Positions 62,820-64,000 of a stretch of DNA of 64,000 nucleotides are shown in pieces. The position numbers and the translations under genes were made by a program. How positions within the stretch are numbered: the first letter of the stretch is position 1; every line of letters begins with the position of its first letter. The DNA is taken from NCBI GenBank assembly GCA_963575745.1, contig CAUYUJ010001747.1:243336-307335 (forward strand), written 5' to 3'. The notes beneath the pieces were generated by a model. It saw nothing but the letters and a program-made list of their open reading frames with translations, was not told the origin of the DNA and did not search any database. The DNA comes from Prorocentrum cordatum (Eukaryota > Sar > Dinophyceae > Prorocentrales > Prorocentraceae).

Positions 62820-63104
62820 AAAGCATTCGCACTTTTTCAGGTAACCTTTGCCCTGGCGAGTCTTTGGCCTCTGGCACATTGGGTGCATGGGTGATATTAT
62901 TCAGGTGCGCGCAAGAATGCGGGGACATCCGAACCCTTAACCCCACCAGTGTAAACGGAGCAGGGGGGGCCAGGAGGAGCCAGGAGCAGGGGGGGCCAGG
63001 ATAATGTGAGGAAAAAGAAGGAGGGAGGAGAAGGAGGGAGGAGATGCGTGGGCCCCTCCCTCCCTCATCATCATCATAACCATCATGATCATCACCGAAA
63101 TTCC
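62820..63104. other. Spacer, no gene seen
   Basis: Contains two short GGGGGGCCAGGAGGAGCCAG direct repeats at about 62965-63000. Otherwise unremarkable. Confidence 0.5.
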
Positions 63105-63600
63105 CCGAGAAGGTGGGTGGTTGGTGGCGGGTGGGTGGGTGGTGGGTGTGCGGGGGGTGGGTGGGTGGTTGGGGTGGTGGGTGGATCGGGTGGTGGATGT
63201 TGTGTGGGTTGGTGGGTGGTGGTGGGTGGTGGTGGTGTGGGTGGTGGGTGGTGGTGGTGGTGGTGGTGGGTGGGTGGGTGGGTGGTGGGTGGTGGGTGGC
63301 TGGGTGGGGTGGGTGGTGGGTGGTGGGTGGTGGTGGGGTGGTGGTGTGCGGTGGGTGGGTGGTGGTGGGTGGTGGATGGGGTGGTGGGTGGTGGGTGGTT
63401 GTGAGTGGGTGGTGGATGGAGGGTAGTGGGTGGGTGGTGGGTGGGTAGTGGGTGGGTGGTGGGTGGTGGGTGGGTGGTGGGTGGGTGGTGGGTGGGTGGT
63501 GGGTGGTGGGTGGGTGGATGGGTGGGTGGTTGGGTGGTGGGTGGTGGGTGGGTGGTGGGCGGGTGGTGGGTGGGTGGTGGGTGGTGGGTGGATGGGTGGG
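63105..63600 (+). repeat. GGTGGGTGGT minisatellite
   Basis: About 500 bp of GGTGGGTGG/GGGTGGTGGG units. The G-rich strand is the plus strand and has strong G-quadruplex potential. Frames on both strands (Gly/Trp/Val; His/Pro/Thr) are repeat translations. Confidence 0.95.
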
Positions 63601-64000
63601 AAAGGGCAATGGCGACGTGAAGCACACTACACAACAACACATAACACACACATGTTGCCGTTACGACGAACAAGCAACGACGAACAAACAACATACATAT
63701 GTGGCCGTACCATAACAACAGCAACACACAAACCAACAACCGACAACAACATATATCAACATAGCCAGGGCACTGACGACGTGAAACACAAGCATCAACT
63801 CGTTGTGATTCAAACTCGTTTCGGTATCGTTGTAGTTAAAACTCGGTGTGGTCGTTGTGGTTCAAACTCGTTTCGGCATCGCATGCCACCTTTACTGCCT
63901 CTGAGCGAACCGCCATCTCCCGTGGACCCGCCCATCTTGCCGCTCATACCAGCCATGTCTGGGCGCAGGGTCGGGCGCGAGCTGACGCGTGGCAGGTCGA
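63601..64000. repeat. AACAACA-rich tract and TTCAAACTCGTTTCGG repeats
   Basis: ACAACA/CACACA-rich sequence to about 63760, then two or three ~55-bp units (GTGATTCAAACTCGTTTCGG, GGTTCAAACTCGTTTCGGCA) to about 63880. No gene seen to the window end. Confidence 0.6.

Noticed and set aside
1-64000. rRNA, tRNA, organellar or bacterial gene content
   Set aside because: No conserved rRNA words, tRNA T-loop/A-box pairs or operon-like gene spacing were seen.

Overview
This window looks like nuclear DNA of a dinoflagellate. That is an inference from GC-rich composition, almost wall-to-wall repeats, and decayed Ty1/copia-like and tyrosine-recombinase (DIRS/Ngaro-like) retroelement coding sequence that also carries methyltransferase-like domains. 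I found no rRNA, tRNA, spliced-leader or CRISPR sequence and no intact, recognisable housekeeping gene. Most long open frames are by-products of GC-rich tandem repeats.

Region 1-26.6 kb is a mosaic of a few repeat families, always in the same orientation. R1 is a 340-435 bp tandem unit built of ~12-bp subrepeats and ends in a fixed ~100-bp tail. R2 is a ~65-bp unit. R3 is a ~40-50 bp unit with core GAGGATGTCTCGAGCG. R4 is a 43-bp unit. R5 is a ~130-bp connector that nearly always leads into R3. Two truncated pieces of one retroelement lie in this mosaic: a reverse-transcriptase pseudogene (4.0-7.7 kb) and an ORF1/gag-like pseudogene (10.0-11.3 kb). They share a ~420-bp segment. Two inverted-repeat elements with minisatellite interiors lie at 18.9-20.0 kb and 24.8-26.1 kb; the second interrupts an R1 unit.

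Region 26.6-38 kb holds degenerate CTTGGGG-type arrays and a decayed copia-like gag/protease segment (29.3-30.8 kb). This is followed by a methyltransferase-like PC-motif domain (32.3-32.9 kb) and three ~88-residue helical repeats (33.0-33.8 kb).

Region 38.2-43.6 kb is the best-defined mobile element: a complete but frameshifted Ngaro/PAT-type retrotransposon. Its split direct repeats are arranged A1-ORFs-B1-A2-B2, and it has remnants of RT, a cytosine-methyltransferase-like domain, RNase H and a tyrosine recombinase.

Region 43.7-49.4 kb is structural DNA: a GATC-rich array, a palindromic MITE, two palindromes built on the same ~160-bp core in opposite orientation, and ~21 copies of a ~110-bp satellite.

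Region 49.4-64 kb has weak plus-strand ORFs, a third copy of the MITE, and two minus-strand genes. One is an uninterrupted 578-codon tyrosine recombinase whose catalytic His and Tyr appear replaced. The other is a Cys-rich protein gene broken at G/C homopolymers. The window ends in a GGTGGGT minisatellite.
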